From assembly GCA_023423995.1 (NCBI GenBank), contig JAFAEL010000092.1:40160-104159 (forward strand): a stretch of 64,000 nucleotides of DNA. The letters run 5' to 3'. A program made the translations under genes and the position numbers. Numbering within the stretch: position 1 is the stretch's first letter; every line of letters begins with the position of its first letter. This DNA is from Pseudomonadota bacterium (GTDB lineage Bacteria; Pseudomonadota; Alphaproteobacteria; Rhizobiales; Beijerinckiaceae). This document shows, piece after piece, positions 36,085-44,674 of the stretch. The notes under the pieces were generated by a model. That model was not told the origin of the DNA. It was given only the letters and a program-made list of their open reading frames with translations, and made no database searches.

Positions 36085-37239
36085 TTAAGGCTGGATGAAC
36101 TGCTTGGAGAGCTTGAGCGCCTGCCCCTGGTAATTGGACGTACCAATCGCGCCGTAGAGGGCGTCCGGCTCCTCGGCCATGCTCTCGTAGGCGAGCCGGC
36201 ACACGACCTGACCATCCTCGACTGCGAAGGGCACCTCGTGGCTGCGCACCTCCATCACGGCACGGCTGCCTGGGTGTCCTGACGGGCTGTAACCAAAGCC
36301 AGGGTCGAAGAACCCGGCATAATGAACCCGGAACTCGCCCATTGCAGGATCGATCGGAACCATCTCGGCCGCGAGGTGCGGCGGGATGTGGAGCTTCTCC
36401 TTGGACACGAGGATGTAGAACTCGTTGGGATCGAGGATCAGGCGGCCATCGGGACGGGCGGCGATCGGCTCCCAGAAATCCGCCGCGTGATAGCCGCCGA
36501 TGCGCTCGACATCGATGACGTCGGTGTGGCGCTGTGCCCGATACCCGACCAGCCTCTCCTCCCCGAGCCCGCCGAGCTCGATCCGGAGCACGAGGCCGTT
36601 GCGGACCGCAAGCTCGCCGGAATCGACCAGCGGAGAGCGGGCATGGAGGTCGCGTAGGGCGTGGTCGCCCAGCAGCCCGGCCTCTTCCTTCGCGGAGCCG
36701 TGCTGTCGAAACCGGATCTGATTGAGCCGCGTTCCCTGGCGGACCTTGATGCTGAAGGTGCGGGGGGAGACCTCGGCGTAGAGCGGTCCGGAATAGCCCG
36801 CCTCGACCGCGTCGAACACCTCACTACGGTCAGTGATGAGGCGCGTGAACACGTCCAGCCGCCCGGTCGAGCTCTTCGGGTTGGCGGCCGCCGAGATCGT
36901 GCGCGGCAGGCTCAGCCGCTCGGACAGCTCCACGACATAGACGCACCCGCGCTCGAAGATTGCGCCCTGGCTCAGGTCGATGCGCTCCCACCTGAGGATC
37001 TCGAGCTTGTCCTCGACGCTACTGCCCGGCCCAGGCAGGAAGCTCGCCCGGACGCGGTACGCATTGGCCCCGAGCCGCAGGTCGAGACTTGCCGGCTGGA
37101 ACTGCCCATCCTCCAGGGGATCCCCGGCCCGCACATACCCCCGCTCGACCAGCGTCCGGATGGCCTGGCGGGGCAGCAGCCCGGGACGGCCCGACAGGAC
37201 GGGATCAGGGGTGCCGGCGGGATCGGGCGCTTGCGTCAT
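36085..37239 (-). CDS. dcd: dCTP deaminase, long two-domain form
   Basis: Deaminates dCTP to dUTP for thymidylate synthesis. 384 residues from ATG at 37239. Two Dcd/dUTPase-like halves: N-terminal about 25-195 (QPASLDLRLGANAYRVR, NPKSSTGRLDVF) and C-terminal about 200-384 (LILDPNEFYIL, FFDPGFGYSPSGHPGSRAVMEVRSHEVPF). E. coli Dcd is about 193 residues, so this long form contains both halves in one chain; this is known in alphaproteobacteria. The family annotation is firm; which half is catalytic is not determined here. Confidence 0.88.
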   Translation of the reverse strand: MTQAPDPAGTPDPVLSGRPGLLPRQAIRTLVERGYVRAGDPLEDGQFQPASLDLRLGANAYRVRASFLPGPGSSVEDKLEILRWERIDLSQGAIFERGCVYVVELSERLSLPRTISAAANPKSSTGRLDVFTRLITDRSEVFDAVEAGYSGPLYAEVSPRTFSIKVRQGTRLNQIRFRQHGSAKEEAGLLGDHALRDLHARSPLVDSGELAVRNGLVLRIELGGLGEERLVGYRAQRHTDVIDVERIGGYHAADFWEPIAARPDGRLILDPNEFYILVSKEKLHIPPHLAAEMVPIDPAMGEFRVHYAGFFDPGFGYSPSGHPGSRAVMEVRSHEVPFAVEDGQVVCRLAYESMAEEPDALYGAIGTSNYQGQALKLSKQFIQP

Positions 37240-37334
37240 GGCGCGGGACGCTACTGGAGCCCGGCTGTTTTCTCCAGGGTGGATTCCAGGCATGTTCCGG
37301 CCGGGCAGGCTCGCTGCGCCCAAAGGGAGAGAAG

Positions 37335-37661
37335 ATGATCTACCAGTTGAGGGTTTACCGCTGCGTTCCGGGCCGCCTTCCGGCGCTGCTGAAGCGGTTC
37401 GAGACCGTGACGCTCGCCATGTGGGAAAAGCACGGGATCCGGCAGGCAGGCTTCTGGACGACGGTCATCGGCGAGTCCAACCAGGACCTGACCTACATGC
37501 TGGCCTGGGACAGCATGGCGGACCGGGAACAGCGCTGGAACGCCTTCCAGAGCGACCCCGACTGGATCGCGGCCCGGGCGGAGTCCGAACGCGATGGCGC
37601 GATCGTCGCCAACATCACCAGCAGCTTCCTCCAGCCGACCGGCTTCTCCTCGGTGAAGTAG
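37335..37661 (+). CDS. NIPSNAP-family protein
   Basis: 108 residues; GGGAGAGAAG precedes ATG 37335. One NIPSNAP (dimeric alpha/beta barrel) domain: MIYQLRVYRCVPGRLPALLKR, FWTTVIGE, TYMLAWDSMADREQRWNAF. Members of this ferredoxin-like fold are widespread and mostly uncharacterised. Convergent with hlyD, ending 7 bases from its stop. Confidence 0.9.
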   Translation: MIYQLRVYRCVPGRLPALLKRFETVTLAMWEKHGIRQAGFWTTVIGESNQDLTYMLAWDSMADREQRWNAFQSDPDWIAARAESERDGAIVANITSSFLQPTGFSSVK

Positions 37662-37668
37662 GCGCAGC

Positions 37669-38979
37669 CTACTTCTCCCGGAAGGCCCGCATCAGCTGGT
37701 CGTGGAGAGGCCGCACCAGGTACGACATCACCGTCCTCGGGGTCGTCTGGACGAAGGACTCGACCGGCATGCCGGGCACGAGTCTCAGCCCCTGGAGGCG
37801 CTTCATCTCGGCAGGCGGGATCTTGATGTGGATCGTGTAGAAGGTCGCGGCCGTCTTCTGGTCCTGGCTGACATCCGCCGAGACGTGGCTCACCTCGCCG
37901 TTCAGCTCCGGCGTGGTGCGCTGGTTGAACGAAGAGAAGCGCAGCACGGCGCGCTGGCCGACATGAAGCTGGTCGATCTGCTGCGGCTCGACCTTCGCTT
38001 CGACGCGTAGCGCGTCGGCCTCGGGCACGATGAGCATGATGGGCTCGCCCTGAGCCGTGATGACGCCGCCAATCGTGTGGACGCTCATCTGATGCACGAC
38101 CCCGTCCTGGGGAGACCGGATGTCGACACGCTTGAGCTGGTCCTCGGCGGCGACCTTGCGCTCGACGAACTCGGAGACGCGGCCGCGGATCTCCGCGAGT
38201 TCCTTGCCAACCTCGGAGCGCATCTCCTGGTCGATCTGGAGGATCTGCAGTTCGGTCTCGACGATCTTGCCCTTCGCCTCGGCGGTCGCGGCTATGAGCT
38301 GGCCGCGCTCGCCCTCCAGCCGCGCCGCATCGCGCTGCAGGCTCGTCACGCGGTTGATCTGCACCAGCCCCTTCTTCCAGAGCTCGCGCACGCCGTCGAG
38401 CTCCGGCTGGATCAGGTCGATCTCGGTCTGCTTGGCGCGGGTCTGCTGGACGAGGCCGTCGATCTGCTGGCCGAGCTGGGCGATGCGCTCGCGCAGCTGG
38501 GCGCGCTGGCCCTCGCGCGAGTTCCGCCGGATCTCGAACAGCTTGGTCTCACCCGCGATGAGGCGGGCGACCTCGGGCGAGGTCTTGGCGCGCTCCAGGA
38601 GATCCGCGGGGAACGTGATCTTGTCCTCGCCGTCGCGCTCGGCCTCGTCGCGGGCCTGGCGGGCAGCCAGTTCGTCGAGGTTCTTCGTCACGATGGCGAG
38701 GTTCGCCCGCGTCACGGTCTCGTCGAGGCGCAGCAGGATGTCGCCTTCCTTGACCCTGTCGCCGTCCCGCACCCTGAGCTCGCCGACGACACCGCCTGTC
38801 GGGTGCTGGACCTTCTTCACGCTGGAATCGACGACCAGCATGCCCTGCGCGATGACGGCTCCCGAGAGCTCGGTCGTCGCAGCCCAGCCGCCGACCCCGA
38901 CGACCAGAAACGTCACCGCCGCGACGCCCCCGATCAGGTGGTGCCGGATCGAGCGGCGCGTGCCCATCAGCCGACTCAT
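37669..38979 (-). CDS. HlyD-family type I secretion periplasmic adaptor (PrsE-like)
   Basis: 436 residues: membrane anchor about 15-34, lipoyl-like half GGVVGELRVRDGDRVKEGDILLRLD near 58-82, a long coiled-coil hairpin (about 95-285), and a C-terminal adaptor region ending MSYLVRPLHDQLMRAFREK, the PrtE/AprE type tail. Connects the ABC exporter to an outer-membrane TolC-like channel. Start is within an ATGA overlap with the ABC gene. Confidence 0.92.
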   Translation of the reverse strand: MSRLMGTRRSIRHHLIGGVAAVTFLVVGVGGWAATTELSGAVIAQGMLVVDSSVKKVQHPTGGVVGELRVRDGDRVKEGDILLRLDETVTRANLAIVTKNLDELAARQARDEAERDGEDKITFPADLLERAKTSPEVARLIAGETKLFEIRRNSREGQRAQLRERIAQLGQQIDGLVQQTRAKQTEIDLIQPELDGVRELWKKGLVQINRVTSLQRDAARLEGERGQLIAATAEAKGKIVETELQILQIDQEMRSEVGKELAEIRGRVSEFVERKVAAEDQLKRVDIRSPQDGVVHQMSVHTIGGVITAQGEPIMLIVPEADALRVEAKVEPQQIDQLHVGQRAVLRFSSFNQRTTPELNGEVSHVSADVSQDQKTAATFYTIHIKIPPAEMKRLQGLRLVPGMPVESFVQTTPRTVMSYLVRPLHDQLMRAFREK

Positions 38980-40760
38980 GCGCGCACCTGGCCTTCCTTC
39001 ACGACGCGGAGCGGCGTGGGGCCGCCCGCTTCCGAGCCGGCTGCGGCGGCCGGCTTCGGCTGACGGAGGACCCGCGCAAGCACCTCCTCCTTGGGGCCGA
39101 ACCCTTGGACGCGGCCCTCGGCCAGCATCAGCACATGATCGACCCCGGCGAGCGCGCTCGGACGATGGGCCACGACGATGACGATGCCGCCGCGGGCCCG
39201 GATACCCAGGATGGCCTCCGTGAGGGCCTGCTCGCCCTCACCGTCGAGGTTCGAATTCGGCTCGTCCAGCACGACCAGGAACGGATCGCGATAGAGCGCG
39301 CGAGCCAGCGCGACGCGCTGCCGCTGGCCGGCCGAGAGCATGGCCCCGCCTTCGCCGATCTGGGTCTCGTAGCCCTCGGGAAGGCGGAGGATCAGGTCAT
39401 GGACGCCGGCCGCCTTGGCGGCCTTGATGATGTCGGCGGAATCGGCGCCAGGTTCGAACCGGGCGATGTTCTCCGCAACCGTGCCGGCAAACAGCTCAAC
39501 ATCCTGCGGCAGGTAGCTGATGTGCCGGCCGAGATCGTCCGACGGCCATTGATCGAGCGCGGCGCCGTCGACGCGGACCTTCCCGCGCATGGGCGCCCAC
39601 ACGCCCACGATGGTGCGGACGAGGGACGACTTGCCCGACGCGCTCGGCCCGATGACTCCCAGCCCCTGCCCGGCCCGGAGCGTGAAGCTCGCATCCACGA
39701 CCGCAAGCCGCTGCGTACCCGGCGCCGCGGACGATATCCCCTCGACAGACAGGGTGGCGCGCGGGGCCGGAAGGGCCATCCGGTCGTCCTCGGCCGGCAA
39801 GGCCTTCATCAGTTCGCTGAGGCGACGCCAGCTCTGCCGCGCGGCCACGAAGCCCTTCCAGTTGGCGATCGCGAGTTCGACGGGAGCGAGCGCGCGGGCT
39901 GTCAGGATCGAGCTCGCGATGATGACGCCCGCGGTCACCTCCTGCCGGATGACGAGATATGCGCCCAGGCCGAGGACCGCCGATTGCAGGGCCATGCGGA
40001 TGACCTTGGAAACCGCCCCGAACCCGCCGGCGACGTCGGAGGTGCGCTGCTGGCTTTCCATGTAGCGGTCGTTGGTTTCTCCCCACACCGCACCCAGGCG
40101 GCTCCGCATTCCGAGGGCCTGGAGGACCTCGGCATTGCGCCTTGCCGCCTCGGCCAGCGCGTTCCGCTTCTGGCCGAGCGTCACGGTCTCGCGCGCGGGG
40201 CCACGGGTCTTCAGTTCGGTCAGCAGCGTCAGGCAGATCAGGAGCAGCGCGCCGATCAGAGCCGCGATGCCGATCCATGGATGGAAGAGGAAGCAGATCG
40301 CCAGGTAGAGCGGGATCCAGGGCAGGTCGAAGAAGGCGGCCGGCCCCATGCCGGAGAGAAAGCCGCGCACTTGGTCGAGATCACGGAGCGGCTGCAGCCC
40401 ATCGCCGGACGGGCGCGTCCGCAGCGGCAGCCGGGATATCGCCTCGTGCACCCGGCTGGCGAGCGTTCCATCGAGCGCCGAACCGATCCGCACGAGGATC
40501 CGGGCACGCACCACGTCGAGAATGCCCTGGAACGCATAGAGGCCGAAGGCGAGCATCGACAGCGCGATCAGCGTCGGGACGCTACGGCTCGGGATGACCC
40601 GGTCGTAGACCTCGAGCATGTAGAACGAGCCGGTCAGGTACAGAATGTTGATCGTCGCAGTGACGAGGGCTATCCCGAGAAAGGCGGTTCGGGCGAAGCC
40701 GAGGCTGACGCGCTTGTTGCCATTCTCGGCGCTCTGAGCAGCGCTCGCGGCCGAGGCCAT
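38976..40760 (-). CDS. Type I secretion ABC transporter, PrtD/PrsD type
   Basis: 594 residues from ATG at 40760 (an in-frame start at 40949 is unlikely). Six-helix membrane domain about 20-300 with SFYMLEVYDRVIPSRSVPTL; ATPase with Walker A GPSASGKSS near 373, signature LSAGQRQRVALARAL near 475 and Walker B LVVLDEPNSNLD. No C39 peptidase domain, so cargo is not cleaved at a GG site by this protein. Forms with HlyD the inner half of a type I system; no TolC gene or RTX cargo gene is nearby. Confidence 0.93.
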   Translation of the reverse strand: MASAASAAQSAENGNKRVSLGFARTAFLGIALVTATINILYLTGSFYMLEVYDRVIPSRSVPTLIALSMLAFGLYAFQGILDVVRARILVRIGSALDGTLASRVHEAISRLPLRTRPSGDGLQPLRDLDQVRGFLSGMGPAAFFDLPWIPLYLAICFLFHPWIGIAALIGALLLICLTLLTELKTRGPARETVTLGQKRNALAEAARRNAEVLQALGMRSRLGAVWGETNDRYMESQQRTSDVAGGFGAVSKVIRMALQSAVLGLGAYLVIRQEVTAGVIIASSILTARALAPVELAIANWKGFVAARQSWRRLSELMKALPAEDDRMALPAPRATLSVEGISSAAPGTQRLAVVDASFTLRAGQGLGVIGPSASGKSSLVRTIVGVWAPMRGKVRVDGAALDQWPSDDLGRHISYLPQDVELFAGTVAENIARFEPGADSADIIKAAKAAGVHDLILRLPEGYETQIGEGGAMLSAGQRQRVALARALYRDPFLVVLDEPNSNLDGEGEQALTEAILGIRARGGIVIVVAHRPSALAGVDHVLMLAEGRVQGFGPKEEVLARVLRQPKPAAAAGSEAGGPTPLRVVKEGQVRA

Positions 40761-40985
40761 TCGTGCATCTCCGGTGCTCGGTCGGACGAAAGCCGTCAGC
40801 TCCACTCGGCGGAGGACGACGCCCCGCGCCGACAAGGATGAACCACAGAAGAGACAAGCCGCAACCAGTTTCGGCAGCGCGCTCTTCCATTTACCCCATT
40901 GTTGCGGCCGAATGTTTCGCCCAGGTTGCTTCGGAGCGTCAACCGACATCCACCGAAGACGGAACGAAGTAGTGCGGGCGGGGCC

Positions 40986-41023
40986 GTTGGGCCGCGTGCA
41001 TAAGGAACCCTGTCCGGCCCAAC
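40986..41023. promoter_or_regulatory. Dyad upstream of the secretion operon
   Basis: GTTGGGCCG (40986-40994) and exact complement CGGCCCAAC (41015-41023), 20-base spacer. It lies in the 349 non-coding bases between the ABC gene start and the infC terminator, about 225 bases before the ABC start. Could be a regulator site or RNA hairpin; nothing identifies the factor. The rest of 40761-41109 shows no other recognisable element. Confidence 0.4.
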
Positions 41024-41109
41024 AACCCTAAAGTTGAATATCGCGGGCGCAATTCGCCGCAGGGTTGAGCATCAGTCGGAACCGCCCGGGCGGCAGGAAC
41101 GGGCGTACC

Positions 41110-41149
41110 GAGGTGCAGAAACGAAACAGCGCCGCTGGCGGGCGGCGCT
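41110..41149 (-). terminator. infC intrinsic terminator
   Basis: On the minus strand an 8-bp stem AGCGCCGC/GCGGCGCT (6-base loop, 41128-41149) is followed by GTTTCGTTTCTGC, the only U-rich tail seen on such a hairpin in this window. It begins about 39 bases after the infC stop. Confidence 0.75.
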
Positions 41150-41187
41150 GGATATTCTGGGGCGGGATATTCCCGGCGGTTGAGATT

Positions 41188-41730
41188 CTACCGAGGCGCG
41201 AGGATCATCACCATCTGGCGGCCTTCGAGCTGCGGCTCGCTCTCGACCTTGGCGAGTTCGGCAGTCTCCGCCTTCACCCGCTCGAGCAACTTCAGGCCGA
41301 GATCCTGGTGCGCCATCTCGCGACCGCGGAACCGCAAGGTGACCTTCACCTTGTCGCCCTCTTCGAAGAAGCGCTGCACGGCCTTCATCTTCACGTCGTA
41401 GTCGTGCTTGTCGATGCCCGGCCGGAGCTTGATCTCCTTGACCTCGACGGTCTTCTGACGCTTTCGCGCCTCGGCCTGCTTCTTCTGCTCGAGGAACCGG
41501 AAGCGCCCGTAATCGAGGAGCTTGCAGACGGGAGGGACCGAGTTGGGGGCGATCTCGACGAGATCCAGCCCCGCTTCCTCGGCGAGCCTAAGCGCATCGA
41601 GGAACGGTACGGCCCCGCGATTCTGCCCGTCCTGATCGATCAGTTGCACTTCGCGCACGCCACGAATGTCCCGATTGGCGCGAGGCCCCTCCTTCTGCGG
41701 GACTGGCATGGCTCTCATAGGTCTGCGAAT
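41188..41730 (-). CDS. infC: Translation initiation factor IF-3, AUU start
   Basis: 180 residues. The start is ATT at 41728-41730: the ribosome site AGAGGAG (41739-41745) is exactly 8 bases before it, whereas the first ATG at 41718 is too far (20 bases). The protein then begins MRRPMRAMP, close to rhizobial IF-3 starts. N-domain with [17 protein letters not shown], linker [12 protein letters not shown]-domain with KDKV-like [23 protein letters not shown]. In E. coli the rare AUU start lets IF-3 repress its own translation; the same is expected here. Confidence 0.93.
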   Translation of the reverse strand: MRRPMRAMPVPQKEGPRANRDIRGVREVQLIDQDGQNRGAVPFLDALRLAEEAGLDLVEIAPNSVPPVCKLLDYGRFRFLEQKKQAEARKRQKTVEVKEIKLRPGIDKHDYDVKMKAVQRFFEEGDKVKVTLRFRGREMAHQDLGLKLLERVKAETAELAKVESEPQLEGRQMVMILAPR

Positions 41731-41931
41731 GGGGCCAACTCCTCTTCGATTTCAGTTCGGCAGCCGACCGCGTTCGGCATGAGCTTACGGGCTGCCATAA
41801 TCGACATGTGGCGACTCGCCGCCACGAGTCAATCCGCACCGCAGGTCAAGCGGTGTTTGAGTTGCCTTGCGGATCGGAGCTGCGCCGCCTGAAAGCGGCC
41901 CCACGCCCACCTTCAAGGTAGCCCGAATGGG

Positions 41932-42993
41932 TCACGTCGAGACGCCGAAACGCTGCGCCGTCCGGACGATGCCGTCCCAGGTGCCGGGCGGAAGCGGGAT
42001 GCCGGCTTCCGTCCGCTCCGTCCTCGTCGATCGCTCGGGATCTCCGGGGATGAGCACCTGCTCGGATGGCGGCGCCGGCCGCGCACTCCGAACCCACGCC
42101 ACAAACGACCGCGCCTCCTGAGATATGGCCTCCGCTGAGCCGAAGGCCGCAGGCTGCATGTAGATCGACACCATGCCGTTGGCGAAACGGTGCTTCTCGG
42201 GCCCCGAAGTGCCCGAGCTGAGGAGAACCCCGCTCAGCAACTCGCACATGAGCGCGAGGCCGGAGCCCTTGTGCTCGCCCATCGCCCGGATCGCCCCCGC
42301 ACCTCGGCGAGCGTCCCGCTCCGTCGTCCCCTCGAGCGAGCCGTAGAGCGTTGCCGGATCAGTGCTGAGCCGGCCGTCCGGATCGATGAGGCTGCCGGAC
42401 GGCAGCGGCTTGCCTCCGTTCGACGCGACGAGAACCTTGCCTTCCGCGACGGCGGAGGTCGCGAAATCGAGAACGACTGGAGGCTCCCCCTGGAGGGGGA
42501 AGCCGAAAGCGATCGGCGCGGTCGAGAAGCGGCGGTCGACGCCTCCGAACGGAGCGACCAGCACGCTGCCGGCGACGTTCACGAAGTGAACCGAGACAAG
42601 GCCGCTCTCGAGCGCCAGCTCGGCCCATTGCCCGATCCGGCCGAGATGGCCCGCGTGTCGGAGGGCAACGATGGACGTGCCCTGCTCGAGCGCACGGGAC
42701 ACACCCAGCTCCACCGCCTGGCGGCCGACCGTTGCCCCGAACCCGTAGTTTCCGTCGACGACGCAAAGTCCGCCGGACTCTCGCACGATCTCGACGCTGC
42801 GGTCAGCCTCGACCTCGCCAGCCTGGAGCCAATCCACGTATCGAGGCACTCGGGCGACCCCATGGCTGTCATGGCCAGTGAGGTTCGCATCCACCAGGCC
42901 GGCAGCCACCCGGCGCGCCTCGGCGGGCGAGCAGCCGGCGGCCGCGAATATGTCGGAAACGAGCGCGAGCAGACGGTCGACGGGGATCAGCAA
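41932..42993 (-). CDS. Ldh-family NAD(P)-dependent oxidoreductase (malate/L-lactate/ureidoglycolate type)
   Basis: 353 residues, PF02615 fold. Landmarks: GHDSHGVARVPRYVDWL near 39-56 with the catalytic histidine, VSVHFVNVAGSVLVAPFGG near 132-150 and FGFPLQGEPPVVLDFATSAVAEGKV near 163-187. Reduces or oxidises 2-hydroxy/2-oxo acids; the substrate cannot be assigned. Followed downstream only by the intergenic region before infC; not clearly in an operon. Confidence 0.88.
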   Translation of the reverse strand: MLIPVDRLLALVSDIFAAAGCSPAEARRVAAGLVDANLTGHDSHGVARVPRYVDWLQAGEVEADRSVEIVRESGGLCVVDGNYGFGATVGRQAVELGVSRALEQGTSIVALRHAGHLGRIGQWAELALESGLVSVHFVNVAGSVLVAPFGGVDRRFSTAPIAFGFPLQGEPPVVLDFATSAVAEGKVLVASNGGKPLPSGSLIDPDGRLSTDPATLYGSLEGTTERDARRGAGAIRAMGEHKGSGLALMCELLSGVLLSSGTSGPEKHRFANGMVSIYMQPAAFGSAEAISQEARSFVAWVRSARPAPPSEQVLIPGDPERSTRTERTEAGIPLPPGTWDGIVRTAQRFGVST

Positions 42994-43033
42994 GACGGGT
43001 CACTCCTCCCAGCCCGGCCTGGACGAGCGGGCG

Positions 43034-43345
43034 CTACTTCTTATCCAGGAGGAGTTTCCCCTCCTTGCTGAGGAATCCTTTGGCCTTCTCGGCCAGCATT
43101 GCAAGCATCCAGGGCAGGTGCACCTCCAACCGGACGTGGTCCTGCTCGACGTCCAGGCCCGCGGAGATCGGCTGCCCCAAGGCCTTGATGGCAACATCGA
43201 GATGGTCACCTGCCCAACGCTCCTCCACCGAGGTGAAGTGCGCCCCGAACTTGTGCTTCAGCTGCCCGAGCCCGGTCTCGAGACGTTTTCGGGCCTCCTC
43301 ACGCCCGAGCTGGTGGGGAATCTCGATGATCAGCGGCTTCGACAT
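43034..43345 (-). CDS. Polyhydroxyalkanoic acid system family protein
   Basis: 103 residues, PF09650-type. MSKPLIIEIPHQLGREEARKRLETGL, then GDHLDVAIKALGQPISAGLDVEQDHVRLEVHLPWMLAMLAEKAKG. The family is found near PHA genes in some bacteria and is otherwise of unknown role. No PHA synthase or depolymerase is in this window. Forty bases upstream of the Ldh gene on the same strand, so possible cotranscription. Confidence 0.85.
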   Translation of the reverse strand: MSKPLIIEIPHQLGREEARKRLETGLGQLKHKFGAHFTSVEERWAGDHLDVAIKALGQPISAGLDVEQDHVRLEVHLPWMLAMLAEKAKGFLSKEGKLLLDKK

Positions 43346-43460
43346 GCAATTCTCCTTGTTCAGTTCGACAATCTAGGGACGCTCCTTCGGATCCGCCCGG
43401 CTTGTGTCCGACCCCAACTTGGTGGACATCGCCCCGCGTGAGCTGACGTGGGAGTACAGG

Positions 43461-44465
43461 ATGGACATCCGGGACGACGTCCTCGGCGCAATCGGGCGGA
43501 CGCCGCTCATCCGGCTTCGAAGGGCCTCGGAACTGACCGGCGCCAACATCCTCGGCAAGGCCGAATTCATGAATCCCGGCGGGTCCGTGAAGGATCGGGC
43601 GGCGCTCGGGATCATCCAGGACGCGATGCGCCGGGGCGAACTGAGGCCGGGGGGCACCATCGTCGAGGGAACGGCCGGGAATACCGGCATCGGCCTCGCC
43701 GTAGTCGGCAATGCACTCGGCTTCCGGACCGTGATCGTGATTCCGGAGACCCAAAGCCAGGAAAAGAAGGACGCGCTGCGGCTGGTCGGGGCCGAACTCG
43801 TCGAGGTTCCCGCGGTGCCATATGCCAATCCCGGCAATTACGTCCGCCACTCCGGGCGGCTGGCGGAAGAACTGGCGAGAACGGAGCCTAACGGCGCGAT
43901 CTGGGCCAACCAGTTCGACAACACGGCAAACCGGGCCGCCCATGTCGAGACGACGGCGCCCGAGATCTGGGAACAGACCGGAGGCAGGATCGACGGCTTC
44001 ATCTGCGCGGTGGGAACAGGCGGCACTCTTGCCGGTGTCGCCGACGGGCTGCGCGCTCGGAAGCCGGACGTTGCCATCGGGCTTGCCGACCCGATGGGGG
44101 CCGCCCTCTACAGCTATTATACGCGCGGCGAGCTCCGATCCGAGGGATCCTCCGTGACCGAAGGGATCGGCCAGGGCCGGATAACCGGGAACCTCGAAGG
44201 GCTGCGCGTCGACCGGGCGTACCAGATCCCCGACGAGGAAGCCCTCCCATTGCTCTTCGACCTCGTGCGACACGAGGGCCTCTGCCTCGGGGGCTCGTCA
44301 GCCATCAACGTGGCCGGCGCGATCCGGCTGGCGCGTGAACTCGGTCCCGGTTCGACGGTGGTTACCGTGCTCTGCGATTCGGGGACGCGCTACGCATCCA
44401 AACTGTTCAATCCGAGTTTTCTCGCTGCGAAGGGCCTGCCACGGCCGGACTGGATGGAGCGGTGA
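43461..44465 (+). CDS. cysK: Cysteine synthase A
   Basis: PLP enzyme joining O-acetylserine and sulfide. ATG 43461 is preceded by GGGAG at about 8 bases and yields 334 residues starting MDIRDDVLGAIGRTPLIRL; a GTG at 43404 is in frame but lacks a ribosome site. PLP lysine in NPGGSVKDRAA near residue 42, GTAGNTGIGLA phosphate/acetylserine loop near 72, GTGGTLAGV near 180. Could also act as a cystathionine beta-synthase-like enzyme, but the short C-terminus without CBS domains favours CysK. Confidence 0.9.
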   Translation: MDIRDDVLGAIGRTPLIRLRRASELTGANILGKAEFMNPGGSVKDRAALGIIQDAMRRGELRPGGTIVEGTAGNTGIGLAVVGNALGFRTVIVIPETQSQEKKDALRLVGAELVEVPAVPYANPGNYVRHSGRLAEELARTEPNGAIWANQFDNTANRAAHVETTAPEIWEQTGGRIDGFICAVGTGGTLAGVADGLRARKPDVAIGLADPMGAALYSYYTRGELRSEGSSVTEGIGQGRITGNLEGLRVDRAYQIPDEEALPLLFDLVRHEGLCLGGSSAINVAGAIRLARELGPGSTVVTVLCDSGTRYASKLFNPSFLAAKGLPRPDWMER

Positions 44466-44674
44466 TGCTCCCCTCGTGACCTCGTGCAGCCCTGCCGGGT
44501 AGAGATCAGGAACCGGCACGGGGTATGCGAGTTTCGCCTGGACCGTAGAACCTGGTCCCGGCGGCATTGTGACCCGGTAGGACTGGGCACTCTCCAGTTC
44601 CGGTGCCGGAAGGCTCTGTCGAGGGACGAAATCGGCCGGCACCCTTCGGCCACTCGGGGTTCGGGTCGGATTGC

